Below, in pieces: positions 10,993 to 22,804 of a stretch of 64,000 nt of DNA. Every line of letters starts with the position of its first letter. Positions within the stretch are counted from its first letter, which is position 1. Source of the stretch: Gautieria morchelliformis. Lineage: Eukaryota > Basidiomycota > Agaricomycetes > Gomphales > Gomphaceae. The notes beneath the pieces are model-generated. The model was not told the DNA's origin and did no database searches. It saw only the letters and a program-made list of their open reading frames with translations. Position numbers and translations under genes: made by a program. The stretch spans positions 1-64,000 of the forward strand of contig WHVA01000315.1 in assembly GCA_015179125.1 (NCBI GenBank), in the 5' to 3' direction.

Positions 10993-11514
10993 CGGGACGT
11001 ACCATCCGCGTCTCCCGGGTCGCTGTTCGTGTCTGGGTCTGGGTCATGCTGGCGGATGGATGGATGGCGAACCGTGGTGGAGAAGGCAGTAAACGCGTCA
11101 TGCAGGATGGACGGACAGTTTATATACAAAGGGAAATACCGTGTACCCCGCTCGTTCCTCTTGCTGGCCTTTTCTATACCCGGCACATACACACACACCC
11201 CACCACTGGCAGACACGCCGGAAACATCACTATAAGTTCAGGCCCCTGCGCTGGAGAGGGTTGTGGGAGATAAGAAGCCTGGGAGGGAAGGCTGTTAGCG
11301 TTATATGAGGGAGGCGAACAGGGGTTTGGAGTGGACGGGTAATATGCGTGGTAAAGACCAGGGAGTAGAGGGATGACATGTGCGTACCATGCAATGACGA
11401 CGTCATGGTTTGTCTGGGTCCGTGTCTGTGTCACGCTGCTTGTTGTAACTGCCGAGTCAGTGTGCATCTTTGTCTTTGTTTGGTGGTCGTCGCGCACAAC
11501 GAAGCTACACTTCG

Positions 11515-11683
11515 CTCAGGATTATCAGTATCCCGTCGATAAGTGTTTACGAAGTTCGATGGAGATTTGCTGGGTATGTGGATAATGTTGTTTATATAAA
11601 CTCAGGATCATCAGCATCCGGTGTTTACGAGATACGATGGGGATGTGCTGTGTATGTGGATAATGTTGTTTATATTTAACTCT
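11515..11683 (+). repeat. Two-copy tandem repeat, period 86 bp
   Basis: Units at 11515-11600 and 11601 to about 11683 share CTCAGGAT(T/C)ATCAG, GTGTTTACGA, and GTATGTGGATAATGTTG followed by TTTATAT. Copy B has a single unit near 29030-29105, so this is a local duplication in copy A. Confidence 0.75.
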
Positions 11684-12622
11684 GGAGCCAACCAGTTACC
11701 AAGGGAGATAACATGATTCGATCACGACAGGTATAATTTTTTCCAATCTCAATAATTGAATGGCTGCGAAAACATGCCAGACGTCCAATACTTATTTTAA
11801 TGACTGCAAAAACAAGCAGATGTCCAATACCGTTTATTCTGGCTAGGTTGCACTGTCGCCATTCTAATAATATCATACTAAACAAAACTGCAACAACGTC
11901 GCAGATCATCTCAGTAGCTTCCTGGGCTTTCCTGGGCCACCGAGCACAGTTCTGCATCACCGTCACATCTGATACACCGAATGCACAATACCGCGGTTAC
12001 CGTGTCGTTCTGCCCCATGTCGAAATTCGATGGTCTCTACATACGACCTCTTCTCACCTCGTACAGGACATGCTTCCAAAACGAGAATCGTCTCGTTTCC
12101 CCATATTCAGCAACATTGACACGAGCTGATATCTCTACTGAGATTATCCAGCATCGCTATAGAATTACAGCCACGTGCAAACTCTGTGCATTGAGCTGGA
12201 CAGCCTAGATCTCTTATATCATCTCGCTTCTCGGGTTCTCATCTTCATAAGTAACACACTGGAGATGGGACATCTTAATTCACACCAATGACCTTTATCG
12301 CAGTGTTTTCATATGCCGTTATGCTGACACTTCACTATGAGTCGTCAATGAGTGCTAATTGTGCTCACACGACGTGTGTTAAATGGATTTTGGAGATCAT
12401 CCTGCCCAGGAAAATCGGATGTAATAACCAATTGCTGGCAGGCCTCAATTACTATCCCGAGCAGCTAACTATACTTATCCGCTGCTTCTACGTTGTATTA
12501 ATCCTTTTACATGTGATGTTCTTCTATCATTCCCATCCGCCGTGGCAGATTGTGCCATGCTTCGGTCCTGATATAGGCGGCTGTGAATATCTGTTGACCT
12601 GGCAGCACCCATAGCCAGAATC

Positions 12623-12631
12623 TTATATATA
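12623..12631 (+). promoter_or_regulatory. TATA box of DUF6533 copy A
   Basis: TTATATATA lies 80-88 bp upstream of the ATG at 12711 and is kept at the same distance in copy B (29990-29998). The equivalent stretch of copy C has lost it. Confidence 0.55.
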
Positions 12632-12710
12632 CGCCTGCGGCCTGCCACCCCAACCCCGTATCCCTACGCAAAACTTAGTCCCTCGTCTGCATTCTAGTTT
12701 GTCTTATATC

Positions 12711-14727
12711 ATGTCTCAGGCGGACCCCTCGGCTGAAATCCAGGCGCTATCAGACACGTACGTACTTACCACACTAGTAAGATGCAGAAGAACTTACCTG
12801 AACTAGCTTTGCGCTCACCTTTACCACCTTCTCAGCGCTTGGTATGCGTACATGTTCCCTATCGAATTCCACGAATTCCATAGCTTGTTATACAGCACTG
12901 CTCATCTATGACACTCTTCTCACACTGCCATCGGAGATCAAGAACATTTGGTGCAAGACCTGTGGAACGAAGGAGATATAATAATCTGTTATATTACGAT
13001 CTGTACAAGATCATCTGTCCTTATATACTAATTATGATGTTCCTATATTACCAATCTCTTCGAGCTGCTGTGCCGATGCGATGCCGGTGCACCAGCAACC
13101 CGGGGTCGAGAGCGATCTCGAACCTCCGGCTAAATGCGTGCCGGCTCTGCCTCGGCGGTGTCATCGTCCCGATTACTAACAAGACCGTCAAAATTGGCAC
13201 CATTCTCTATTTGTTTGCTCGTTACCTGCCCGTGGTTGGGTTTCTTGTTACCATATATGGCAATTTACCTAATGTGTCCATTGAGGTATATTACTGCAAT
13301 GCTCTCATATGTAACACCCTTACTGATTGGCATGAGTATCTAGTATGACTTGCATTCCTTATGAAGAAGCAACCTAGAGACTCATATATTCAAAGGAAAT
13401 GTAATACTATAACTCACCTCACCAATGCTTTAGGAGTTCCTTCTCTGATTGGTGTACAGGGTGTGTGATTATACCCATTTTCTCAGGCAGAAGGAGCAGC
13501 ACATTTTATTATCTAGGCCTTCTGCTAGCTCGCACCTATGCTATTTCCCTTCAGAATCAAAGATTTTTGGGTGTCCTCGGGCTGCTTATTCTTGGTGCTA
13601 TTATCATTGGAGTGGTATGTCCCTGTGCAGACTTTGTACAAATAGCATAAATTCATTTCACTGCATATAGTATGTGTCTGCTTTGAACAACTGCAATGTC
13701 ACTATTTCACAAGTTAATACAGTAATCTTGTCAGTACTAAGTAGGACTTTCTGCCTAGATTAACACTAACAAATTCATCAGGTGTAATATCTAGACCTGT
13801 ATTTGTCCAATTTGTGCCTAAATACCTTTGACAGTGACCACCATGACCAATGTTGCTGTAATCCTTTTTGACACTGGAGTTGTCATAATAACCATTCTGA
13901 GCTCAATTCAAACCCTGAGGCCTTGGCGGAAAGGTGAAATTTGGGATAAGAGCTCTCTTATTAGTCTAGTGATTTACCAAGGTGAGCATACAACATATTG
14001 CTTATATATATGAACATATCACTAATCTACAGATAAGGCTTTGTCAGATATGGGTATGGAACATTATTCCTATGATATTGCATATGTTGATTCATATTTA
14101 GATTTTTGCTTACAATTAGTTTGGCTAATGCTGTCACAACTGAGGTATTGTTACTTATAAATCCATTGAGCTTTGAGGGCTTATCAGTCTTCTTTGACAT
14201 TTCAGGTATTGAGGGTATGTAATACATGGATCATGATAAAAGAATGGCTAACTTAAGCTGCTCCATGGCATAAAGCCAAGCCTTCAAGCCATATTAGCCT
14301 ACCTTCAGAACAGGTACTTCCCACCAATGTAAGAAGAAAGACATGATTGTACTCACAAGGCATAACCAGCTTATCAGTAATTATCATCTGCCGGTTCCAT
14401 CTAACTCTCAAAGAGAGACACAGTCAACTTAATAGCCCCTCATTACCCTCGCTTTCATTCACCAGCCTCCATGCAGCTGGACAAAGTGTTCACAATGCTA
14501 TAGTGGCGGAATTTGGGAACCCTCACTTGAGCCGGGAGGATTTTCATACTGAGAATTTGGAGGACAATGTGGCTGATCAGGAAGGCCAGCAGTCACCTGA
14601 AGAGGCTGGGTCGTCTGGGATAGAGTTGGACGAGTTTCCTTGCATGATTGGATGCCCTAGAGATATAGACATTGTCAGGCAGATTGCCTCAGGTGAGCAG
14701 TTAACATCTCTTTCAGGCACTGGTTAA
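12711..14727 (+). pseudogene. DUF6533 membrane protein gene, copy A (interrupted)
   Basis: A multi-exon gene of the fungal DUF6533 family: multi-pass membrane proteins of unknown role, expanded in agaricomycetes. Exon 1 starts MSQADPSAEIQALSDTYVLTT. Exon 2 has the hallmark ALLIYDTLLTLPSEI (12890-12945), an IW motif and, after a 221-bp LTR, LYLFARYLPVVGF. A later exon gives LLLARTYAISLQNQ with a following hydrophobic helix (13510-13640); another DTGVVIITILSSIQTLR (13860-13980); the last IIICRFHLTLKERHSQ and an acidic tail ending LTSLSGTG. The LTR in exon 2 and a 1-nt difference at the exon-1 donor relative to copy B argue that this copy is dead. Splice positions in the middle are not certain. 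Confidence 0.75.
12961..13181 (+). mobile_element. Solo LTR (221 bp, Copia-like) in exon 2 of copy A
   Basis: Starts TGTGGAACGAAGGAG, ends GATTACTAACA, flanked by the 5-bp duplication AGACC (12956-12960 and 13182-13186). Copies B and C read straight through the site (TGGTGCAAGACCGTC), which gives the empty site. The short length and TAACA end suit Copia. It is a different family from the TGTTGGGTGC LTRs. Confidence 0.85.
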
Positions 14728-15300
14728 TGGTTCAGTAGGATCTGGAAGAATGGCAGAGGCTTAATGACAGCATCAAAGCTAATGCATCATAGCTGCATAT
14801 CCAATTCAAACCGCCTAGCAGTGCAACACACAGCAACTTACATCAACTTTCCACCTTTTTTAATCTATTGCAGCGGTTGGAAATTGGTTGCCATAGAAGA
14901 GGTGGCTAGCTACTCACTCTGGCCAACCCATACCATAAAAAACCCATAGATACATATATATTCTGTGCCATTTTGAATTTGACTTTTTTCATACTTTATT
15001 ATTATTGTGCTTGGTGAAAATATTGTTTGTGGTTTTCTGCTGGGAGTCAGTAAACTGAGTGCAGCTTTGAGTATTGCGTCCTGAGGAATATGCAGGGACG
15101 GCCAAGGGAAATAAATTGCATGTAGTATGTGCACGTGCGCATGCCTGGGATACTGATCTGGTGTGAAGCACATGTTTGGTTATGTTAGTTTTTAATTGCT
15201 ATGAAACAGCATGGGGCATACCATACCATCATCACATTCTTATGAATCGAGCCATCTTATGAGGGCTCAGCATGCATCACTGTTGACTAACATCCAACAT

Positions 15301-15679
15301 GTGTGGTCGCATCTACCTGGATTACCAATGGGTGCTATACAGGTGAAGACCATATATGGTTACTATGTGACATGGAGACAAAGTTATAACTCTGCTGGCA
15401 GCCACTGATTTAAACGATAGTATTCCCGGCATAAACATGGATATTTAACAACTTCTAAATCATGCTCTTAAACTAGCAGTCCTCAGGCAATTACAGTCAC
15501 CTTTCTGCATGTCAAGCTCGGGGATCTTGCTTCCAGGCGGTGCACCGTCATCACATCAACACCGATCATATTGCTTCAAATGCTTGTTGTCTTCATATTA
15601 TAGGCAATTTACAAGAAGATAGTCAGGGTGATTTGCATGCCTGCCACTAGAACAGATTGGTCTGTTAGTTGTATCATCC
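15301..15679. other. No gene seen
   Basis: The homology to copy C fades near 15300. The stretch has no convincing open frame. A plus-strand piece near 15500-15570 reads FLHVKLGDLASRRC and could be an eroded upstream exon of the glycosyltransferase pseudogene that follows, but it lacks a recognisable family motif. Confidence 0.4.
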
Positions 15680-16318
15680 ATCAAGCAGACACCTGAAGAA
15701 GTTGGCTGGATTACCGCCAATGTAGCACTGTGGATTGGTTTATCAGGAGGTGAGGTCGAGAACTACTGGTCAAAATTGTACTCATGGTGTTTACCTTCCA
15801 ACAGCCAGGACCAGCACTTCTACAAAATCAAATGTTCACCACCACATACAGTTGCATAGATCTTCATGTTGCACAAGACGCCACTTTGATTTTACCTGAT
15901 GGTATCCCGTTTTAAAGATTTGCCTGTGAATGTGAAGGATTTGTTTTGGTCTCAAGCGCCACATAGAAACCAAAGAGCCTTGAAGTTATGCACAGATGGC
16001 TTGGGGAGACCAACCGTCCAGTATATGCTATTGGACCGTTGATTCCCCATGGTTTCGGAGATATCGGGCTGTCGGACACAGCAAAGCAGATGTAATTTGC
16101 CTGCTCAAACAATGGTGATGAATTAAAAACTGGATCAACAGTTACAGAGCACAATCTGTTAACTACGTAAGTGATGTGAGCATGAGCTACTATGGAGCCT
16201 TGACCACTCTTAATCTCTAGGTCTCCTTTGGAAGTTTGTGTTGGCCTGAGAGAAATGAACATACATGGATGCTAGTGGATGTGCTTCTGGAGCTTGGCTT
16301 TCCTTTCATAAGGGTCAC
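15680..16318 (+). pseudogene. UDP-glycosyltransferase fragment (GT1 family), broken
   Basis: The plus strand carries recognisable C-terminal-half motifs of a fungal GT1 UDP-sugar transferase: ALEVMHRWLGET, RPVYAIGPLIPHGFG (about 15975-16055), then, across an intron at 16167-16220 (GTAAGT to CTAG), VSFGSLCWPE and LVDVLLELGFPFI. Those enzymes transfer a sugar to small molecules in the cytosol. In-frame stops occur (for example TAA after AKQM near 16095) and upstream of VMHRW, the sugar-binding PSPG-like segment is missing, and the downstream sequence turns into a minisatellite. A dead fragment. Confidence 0.7.
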
Positions 16319-16365
16319 TATTACCCTCCAGCACTTCAGGACTACTGACCCTAAATTCAGATATT

Positions 16366-16765
16366 TTGGAACACAAACCAGGTTCTTTCATTCTGTATCC
16401 ATATCGAGTACATGCATGGAGACATGTGTTGGAACAGGGAGCTGGTTTATTCCTGACAAAAAATGAATACACCCTTTTGTGTCGGAACCAGAACCAGGTT
16501 CTTTCATTCCTTACCAAAATGAATACACATGCAGACACCCTTTGGAACCCAAACCAGGTTCTTTCATTGCCTACCAAAATGAATACAGACATGCAGACAT
16601 GTGTCTGAACCCAAACCAGGTTCATTCCTTACAAAATTGAACACATGCATGCAAACACTGGTCAGAACCCAAACCAGGTTCTTTGATTCCTTACAAACTA
16701 ACTACACACTTTGAGACATGCGTTGCAACCAGAACCAGAACCAGGTTCTTTCAGTCCTGTAGCAC
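16366..16765 (+). repeat. Minisatellite, about 60-bp unit, six or so copies
   Basis: Units share AACC(C/A)AAACCAGGTTCTTTCATTCC, then TACCAAAATGAATACA and a CATGCAGACA block. Copies are degenerate and of unequal length. The array lies directly after the UDP-glycosyltransferase fragment and may have grown inside its next intron or exon. Confidence 0.8.
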
Positions 16766-17360
16766 CCCTTGTCAGGCTCATGAAAGAACAGGCAAGTGCA
16801 CATTTGGAACTCAGTATCCACTCATACAGTTGATTGTGTCCAGGCGGCGAACTTAGAGCCACATGGTGTACCAGCAGGAATATCTTATTCCATTTGCAGA
16901 GGGCACATTGCACCCTGTATGATAGTGGAGACAGCAGCACAGTGCCAGACCAGACAGATATGAAGAAACAAATGAGATCAGGTTACAGTTTGCAGCTAAA
17001 TAAAGAGAGTAAAGTGACTGAGGGGCCTAGTGGAGATGGTACTCAGTGACGTGCCTCATAAGTTCCACCAGTCTGTCTGATAACATTACAACGACTATCC
17101 ATGTTGCATGCCTGGTCGCTTTGTTCTTCAGGGAATGTGACATAACCACAACAAGGTGTTCCATGTCGTCACATGACGTGCCCACAACACGCGTTGGGTG
17201 TTTTTGCTTCTCCCACGATGACTTTGAGCCTTCACAGCGATCCCGTCAGCTCAGCAGCAGTCGCCTACGAATGCTTGAGACGGCATTGTCGATATTTGCC
17301 AGTAAGCTAGTGTCTATACTGATGGTAGTTGCTGCCCAAAGGAACTTCTTCAGCGGTTAT
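16766..17360. other. No gene seen
   Basis: A plus frame at 16834-17049 (starting MCPGGELRATWC) has no family resemblance. The rest is open in no long frame. It could hold eroded remains of the glycosyltransferase gene, but I see no motif. Confidence 0.4.
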
Positions 17361-17910
17361 GACAGTGCATATGAACCGTACGTGGAGCCGGCATACGGTT
17401 CCTGTGCACCGTACCGCAAATATCATGGATGGTGCTTGTGAACTGTACATGGAGCCGGCGTGCAGTTCCTGGGCACCGTACGTCCACTCGGTGGACAGTG
17501 CATGTGGACCGTACGTGGAGCTGGCGTATGGTTCCTGTGCACCGTACCGCAAATATCACGGACGGTGCTTGTAAACCGTACGTGGAGCCGGCATACAGTT
17601 CCTGGGCACTGTACGTCCACTCGGCGGACAGTGCACGTGGACCGTACGTGGAGCCGGCGTACAGTTCCTGTGCACCATACCGCAAATATCATGGAGGGTG
17701 CTTGTGAACCGTATGTGGAGCCGGCATACGGTTCCTGTGCACCCTACGGCAGATACCACAGACGGTGCTTGTGAACTGTACAAGGAGCGGGCGCCGGACG
17801 GTCCTTGTGAACCGCCAGCCTACGGTCCTCTGCACAGTACAGCAGCGACGTACGAGGGCATATGGTTCCTGTGCACCGTACGGCACATACGACGGGTGGT
17901 GCTTGGGAAC
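17361..17910 (+). repeat. Tandem array of 33-34 bp units (left part)
   Basis: Monomers begin ACCGTACGTGGAGCCGGC or ACCGTACCGCAAATATCA, and pair into 66-67 bp dimers; the first four dimers alternate between two types, giving a higher-order unit of about 132 bp. Because unit length is near a multiple of three, long repetitive open frames appear on both strands; none is convincing as a gene. The array continues at 24106 beyond Gypsy-3. Confidence 0.88.
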
Positions 17911-18196
17911 TGTGAGGGCAACACTAATGATGAAGCCACAACCAAAGATACTCAAGGAGATAAGAGCCGATACTAGGACAATGACCAACTGTGTAGTGGG
18001 TATCCTCAGAGATCAAGCTGAGGAAACGCCACCACACGGGCTACAGTCTTATAGCACTGGCAAGGCTTACATAATAGGGGAGATGGAAACTTGTAGAAGG
18101 TTACGGAAGGTGACAGAAGGTGACATGTGACGGAGTGTGACGGAAACTCATGGAAGGAAATAGAAACTTGTGGAAGGAAATGTGTGAACCCTGACA
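17911..18196 (-). repeat. Gypsy-3 3' LTR
   Basis: 286 bp; on the minus strand starts TGTCAGGGTTCACAC and ends TTGCCCTCACA. It is directly preceded on the minus strand by a purine tract. It holds several copies of GGAAGGTGACxG and ACTCATGGAAGG-type short repeats shared with the other LTR. Same terminal start TGTCAGGG as the Gypsy-1/2 LTRs, so the families are related. Confidence 0.93.
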
Positions 18197-18249
18197 TCAC
18201 CCCCCTCTCAATGCTTGTCGTCCCGACAAGCACAGCTGCCACCTAGTCC

Positions 18250-18804
18250 TCAACATCCACCGAGACATCGTTTCCAAGTATGCCACAGGCAGGACCACCA
18301 TCTCTCCTGGCCCTTCCCTTCCTGGTAACGCAGGTCAATGATGAGCTCAGGGGGATTGGGGTCCATGGGCAAGTGCGGCCCTCGGAACCTTGCTCGACGT
18401 ATTCGCTCTCCTGCCATGTTACGGAAACACCGCCCCACCCAGCCTTCGAAAGTGTAGGGGGTTCCACAAGGGGGGGTTCCATCGTTGAGGAAGACAGGGT
18501 CGCCGATGTAGTATGTGTTCTCTCGTCTGTGTTGGGGTCTGAGGAATGCGAGTGCAGGGCGAGTGGGCGCCTGACTCTCCGCTGGTGTGAGGTCCTCAGA
18601 GCTGACGGACCACTTTGAAGACCATGCGACGTCGAGATCACGGCAGTCAAGCATCCTTTGTAGCTTGGCTTCACTGGCTGCTCTAGATGATGAGAAGCCG
18701 GAGAAGTGCAGGAGGGTGGGATCGACACGTGACATGTTTGGCAGGTCAGAGAGGTTTTGGGTGAAGCTGGGGAGGGCAACAAGCTCAATGGTGGGCGAGG
18801 ACAT
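18250..18804 (-). CDS. Extra open frame between Gypsy-3 chromodomain and 3' LTR (184 aa)
   Basis: A clean 184-codon frame starting MSSPTIELVALPSF. It is not part of pol and I do not recognise it. Visible features: a Ser-rich N-terminus, AASEAKLQRMLDCRDLDVAW, RPALAFLRPQHRRENTYYIGD, EGWVGRCFRN and a Trp-rich end (RWWSCLWHTWKRC). There is no signal peptide or clear membrane segment, so it does not look like an envelope protein. The position (after the chromodomain) is where some LTR elements carry an additional gene. A second frame overlaps it on the same strand but has poorer composition. Function unknown. Confidence 0.55.
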   Translation of the reverse strand: MSSPTIELVALPSFTQNLSDLPNMSRVDPTLLHFSGFSSSRAASEAKLQRMLDCRDLDVAWSSKWSVSSEDLTPAESQAPTRPALAFLRPQHRRENTYYIGDPVFLNDGTPPCGTPYTFEGWVGRCFRNMAGERIRRARFRGPHLPMDPNPPELIIDLRYQEGKGQERWWSCLWHTWKRCLGGC

Positions 18805-18910
18805 GGTTGATGGATATGGTAGGGTCGATGCAGTGGAAGTGAGCGGTCACAGGGGGAGAGGGGATATATAGCTTATCGGAATGAATTGGTTAGGCGGAGG
18901 CCGATATCGC

Positions 18911-21900
18911 TTATCTTTGGGGTTCTGGACCCTTGACATCATAAGTAGAAGCCCTGCCTGCTGTCCAGTCGAAGAGAGTTTGCCTGGAAGGTTCTGTGAA
19001 GTTCTGAAATCTCTGGAAGGGGAGGGACATGTATGTGGCTGCTGAGATACGCTGAGGTGCCTCTGGGTTCTGCCGGTGAAATTCTTTAACGAGTCGCTTT
19101 GCCCCAGAGACATCTTTCGCTGGTAGCCAGAGATCGTCGGCAGCTCCATAGCCCTTCCAGCGCACGAGATACTCCAACCTTCCACGGAACATCCTGCTGT
19201 CTAGAATCCTTTCAACTTCATATTCTTCGGCTCCATCCCGTATGACAGGGGGGGGGGTGGAGGGGCATGACGTTCAAGGATTGGGTCATCTTCATATGGC
19301 CGAAGCAGGACGACAGAGAACACTGGATGTGTGCGACCAAAGGATGCAGGAAGATTTAGACCATAGGCATTTCGTGAGACCACCTTATTAACAGTATAGG
19401 GGCCTAGCCACTTGTGGTCTAGCTTCTTCATTGGGTGAGTGGTTGTGATGTTTTGTGCATTGAGCCAGACCTTGTCACCAAGCTTATAAACTGGGGCTGC
19501 TTTATGGTGCACGTCATAGAAGCGTGCCATGTCCTCTGCTGCCTTGGACAGGGCCGAACGAGCTTCTCTTGTGGCCACTTCCATCCGTGTTGTGAACTCA
19601 TCCAGGGCCTCGAGTCGAGTTTCCCGGACTGGTTCCAGTCCCAGCCTCGGATGTTGGCCACTGTCCAACATGAAGGGTGTAGTCTGGGTTGAGGCATGGA
19701 TTCGGTTGTTATAGGCAAACTCGGCCAAGGATATCCATTCAAACCAATCATCCTGACGCTTGTTGATGAATAGTCGAAGGTATTCCTCAATCTCCTGATT
19801 AACCCTTTCAGTCTGTCCATCAGTTTGGGGGTGATAAGCAGTAGAGGCAGCGACTTTGACACCAAGAAGTTTGAACTGGGAGATGAACTGTGTGCCTCGA
19901 TCACTGATGATTTCTTCAGGGAGCCCATGAAGTTTCCAAACATGATCACGGAAGAGTCGGGCAACTCCCACCGAAGTTACATCTGAAGTGGTGGGAATGA
20001 CATGTGCACGCTTTGAGAGGCGATCGACGACAACAAGGAGAGCATCATAGCCATGACTGGTAGGCAGTTCTACGATCAAGTCAACAGACATAACCTGCCA
20101 TCTACGGTCTGGGATACGGTTTGGTAGAAGCTTGCCAATGGGAGAAGCAGGGAAGGTTTTTGTCCGGTTGCACGGGTCACAGGCCTTCACATATTTTGCA
20201 ATGTAGCGTCCCATCCCAGGCCACCAGTAACTCCGAGCAACTAGTTCAGTGGTTCTCCAACGACCAGGGTGACCGGTGAGAGGCATGTCATGGTGTGCTT
20301 TCACTATGTCATGTCGTAGTTTTGCATCAAGCGGCACGTACACTTTGTTGTGATAGAGGACAAGCCCATCCTGTTCAGACCACTCTTCTCCTCGTAAATT
20401 TCCAGAGGAGCCCAGTTCTTTGAGAGCCTTGAGAACCTTTTCATCCCGGTCTACACAGTTCCTTACTCGATTGAGGAAAGCATCACCTTCACCTGGGACT
20501 AACTGCGCACCAGCCTCTGGAGGATTCGCCTTGATGTGGAACAAGTCAGGGGTAAGTAAGACTTGATTTTGGTTGTCTTCCTCCCCCCGCTTATGATCCA
20601 CGCGTCGTGAGAGTGCATCAGGCTTGGCTGAATGATGACCAGGACGATGGATCAGCTCAAAATCAAAGCGAGAGAGGTAGAGTGACCAGCGTTCTTGACG
20701 ACAGTTCAGGTTTTGTGCAGTGCGGAAGTAGGTGAGATTCTGATGGTCATTGAGAATCTCAATCTTGTGCTTCGTTCCCTCTAAGATGTGGTGCCATTCC
20801 TCTAATCCCCGAATCACAGAAAGAAGCTCCTTGTCATGGATGGTATAGTTGCGTTCAGCATCATTGAGGCTTTTGGAGACAAACCCCACAGGCCGCCATT
20901 TGCCATCATCACATAGCTGGGACAGTACTGCTCCTGTGGCATAGGCTGAGGCATCTGTTTCAAGACGGAAATGTTTGTCTTGATCAGGGAGGACAAGGAT
21001 CGGTGTTGAGGTGATGAGGAGTTTGAGCTTGTCAAAGGACGCTTGCTCTGGGCCATTTGGATCCCAAGACCATTGGGCATCCTGTTTTGTCAACTGGTTG
21101 AGGGGCTTTGCAATGTGTGAGAAGTCTTCCACAAATCTACGGTAGAAGTTGATGAAACCAAGGAATGATTTGACTTCAGTGACGTTACGTGGTATTGGCC
21201 AGTCCCGCACCCCTGCAACCTTGACTGGGTCCATGGCAACCTGTCCTTGAGAGAGGATGAGGCCGAGATACTCCACCTCTAGTTGCTCAAATAGGCATTT
21301 TTCAGGTTTGAGGTACAGGTTGTTGGCCCGGAGGATTTCAAGGACACATCGTACAATCCTACGATGTTCTTCAAGCGACTCTGTGAAGATGAGAATGTCG
21401 TCCATGAACACCACCACAACCCCTTCATCGATGAGACTCTTGAAGGTGTCATTCATCATCGTCTGGAAGGTTGCTGGGCTGTTCGTGAGTCCAAAGAACA
21501 TGACTAGAGGTTCATACAGGCCCCTATTTGTCCAAAAGGCTGCCTTCCACTCATCTCCTTCTTTTATGCGTACATTATTATATCCCCAGCGAATGTCAAG
21601 CTTTGTGAAGTATTTAGCCCTTCCAGCAGCAATCTTATTCATGATGTCTGGAACAAGGGGCAAAGGATAGGCATTCTTGATTGTTATATCATTGAGCTTC
21701 CGGTAGTCTTGCACAAATCTAAGACTGCCGTCCTTTTTCTTCACAAAGAAGACTGGAGATGCCATAGGTGACTTGGAAGGGCGGATACGATGGCTCTTCA
21801 GGTTCTCCTCAAGGAAGTTATCCAGTTCCCTTTGCTCAACCGGTGACATTGGGTAAACCTTTGTGCTGAAGGGTTGTGCACCTGGAGTGAGCTCAATTGC

Positions 21901-22620
21901 ATGGTCCCAGGGCTTTCGAGGAGGCAGTTGGTCAAATGACTCCTTAGAAAACACATCCTTGAACTCCTGGTATGGTTTGGGGACAAGGTCCTCGAAGGAT
22001 CTGACTGGTGCAGACTTGCTGGCCCGTTCAGCAAGCTGTCGGGAGACAGTCCAGCCTGCGCCAATCATTTCAGGACTCTCATTCACAAAGATGACAAAGG
22101 TCCTGTCTCCTTCCTCAAGTAGGGAGCGGGTGTGCTGTATGGGAACCTCCTCTTGATCTACACTCTCTTCTGGAACAGTTTCGACTGTGGGCCCTCTGAC
22201 AACAGGTCTGCCCCCACATGACTTGGGACAGCGTGTCATCTTCACATCTCCTGTATGCCAGTCAACTTCTGGGTTGTGTTCAACAAGCCATGTGTGACCA
22301 AGAATGATGGCAAGTCGTCCAAGGCTCGTGACGGAGAATGTGGCACGTTCCCTATGATCCCCAAAGGTGCAAATGAGGTCAACTTCTTCCTTGATTGAGC
22401 CAGCCTCATTTGGGGTACCATCAATATTGTAGACAGGGATGGCATGGGGTAGGGGACGGGTCCGAAGTCTGTGTTCCCTTACAAACTCCACATCGATGAA
22501 CATCCCTGTAGCACCACTGTCAAGGAGGGAGTCAATTGCAAGTGGATGCCCTGTGTCAACGGAGTGGACCTTGAGAGGTACTTTGGTGCATCGGCGAGGT
22601 CAGCAGTACGGACATATAGA
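18911..22620 (-). CDS. Gypsy-3 pol (protease, RT, RNase H, integrase, chromodomain)
   Basis: Starts around the retropepsin motif LLDSGATG at about 22510-22535; ILGHTWLVEHNPEVDW follows. Reverse transcriptase occupies about 21240-21800 with FMDDILIF (21385-21405). RNase H includes RLETDASAYATGAVL near 20960. Integrase has the HHCC zinc segment (GHPGRWRTTELV to ACDPC, about 20160-20290), catalytic D, D and E residues ([28 protein letters not shown]) and a C-terminal domain, and the chromodomain reads LEYLVRWKGYG near 19150-19180. Chromodomains steer integration toward particular chromatin. The main block is over 1100 codons long; about one or two breaks lie in the region. Confidence 0.92.
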
Positions 22621-22804
22621 GGGACTGGAAGGTTTGCATTAGCAACTGGAGCGACAGGTTGGGTTTTTGGCATGGCTGGTTTGGTTTCAGTTCGATCAGG
22701 GATAGGAGAAGGATGCATCATATCGCCTGTGATCCCTATTGTACATGTTTCGAGAACTGAAAACTGATTCGTCGAGCGGGGCATGTCTTTCACCGCTGAC
22801 TGGC

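Larger units (their letters stand above)
8903..15300 (+). repeat. Host segmental duplication, copy A
   Basis: From AATATGCTGCAACTTGAGG onward this segment is matched by copy B (24757-24852 and 26495-31884, then 39478 to about 39890). Order: non-coding 8903-9850, GC-rich 9850-11050, non-coding 11050-12700, DUF6533 gene 12711-14727, then 3' flank. Copy C resembles A from about 11965 to 15300. Copy A preserves the empty target site TCGCAGA (8992-8998) of the TIR element in copy B, so that element arrived after the duplication. Confidence 0.88.

Noticed and set aside
9857-11092. Many long frames on both strands in the GC-rich segment
   Set aside because: High GC removes stop codons in all frames. 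Only the minus-strand frame conserved between copies A and B was kept, at low confidence.
16366-16765. Possible CRISPR-like direct repeats
   Set aside because: Eukaryotic sequence; units are degenerate with no constant repeat and unique spacer pattern, and no cas genes. A minisatellite.
17307-17783. Repetitive frames on both strands of the 33-34 bp array (for example PYVEPAYSSCAPYRKYHG repeats)
   Set aside because: Unit length close to a multiple of three keeps every frame open. There is no start context, and no non-repetitive coding sequence is attached.
18243-18788. Second minus-strand frame overlapping the extra Gypsy-3 frame
   Set aside because: Its composition is Ser/Thr/Pro-rich and irregular compared with the 184-aa frame; taken as a shadow.
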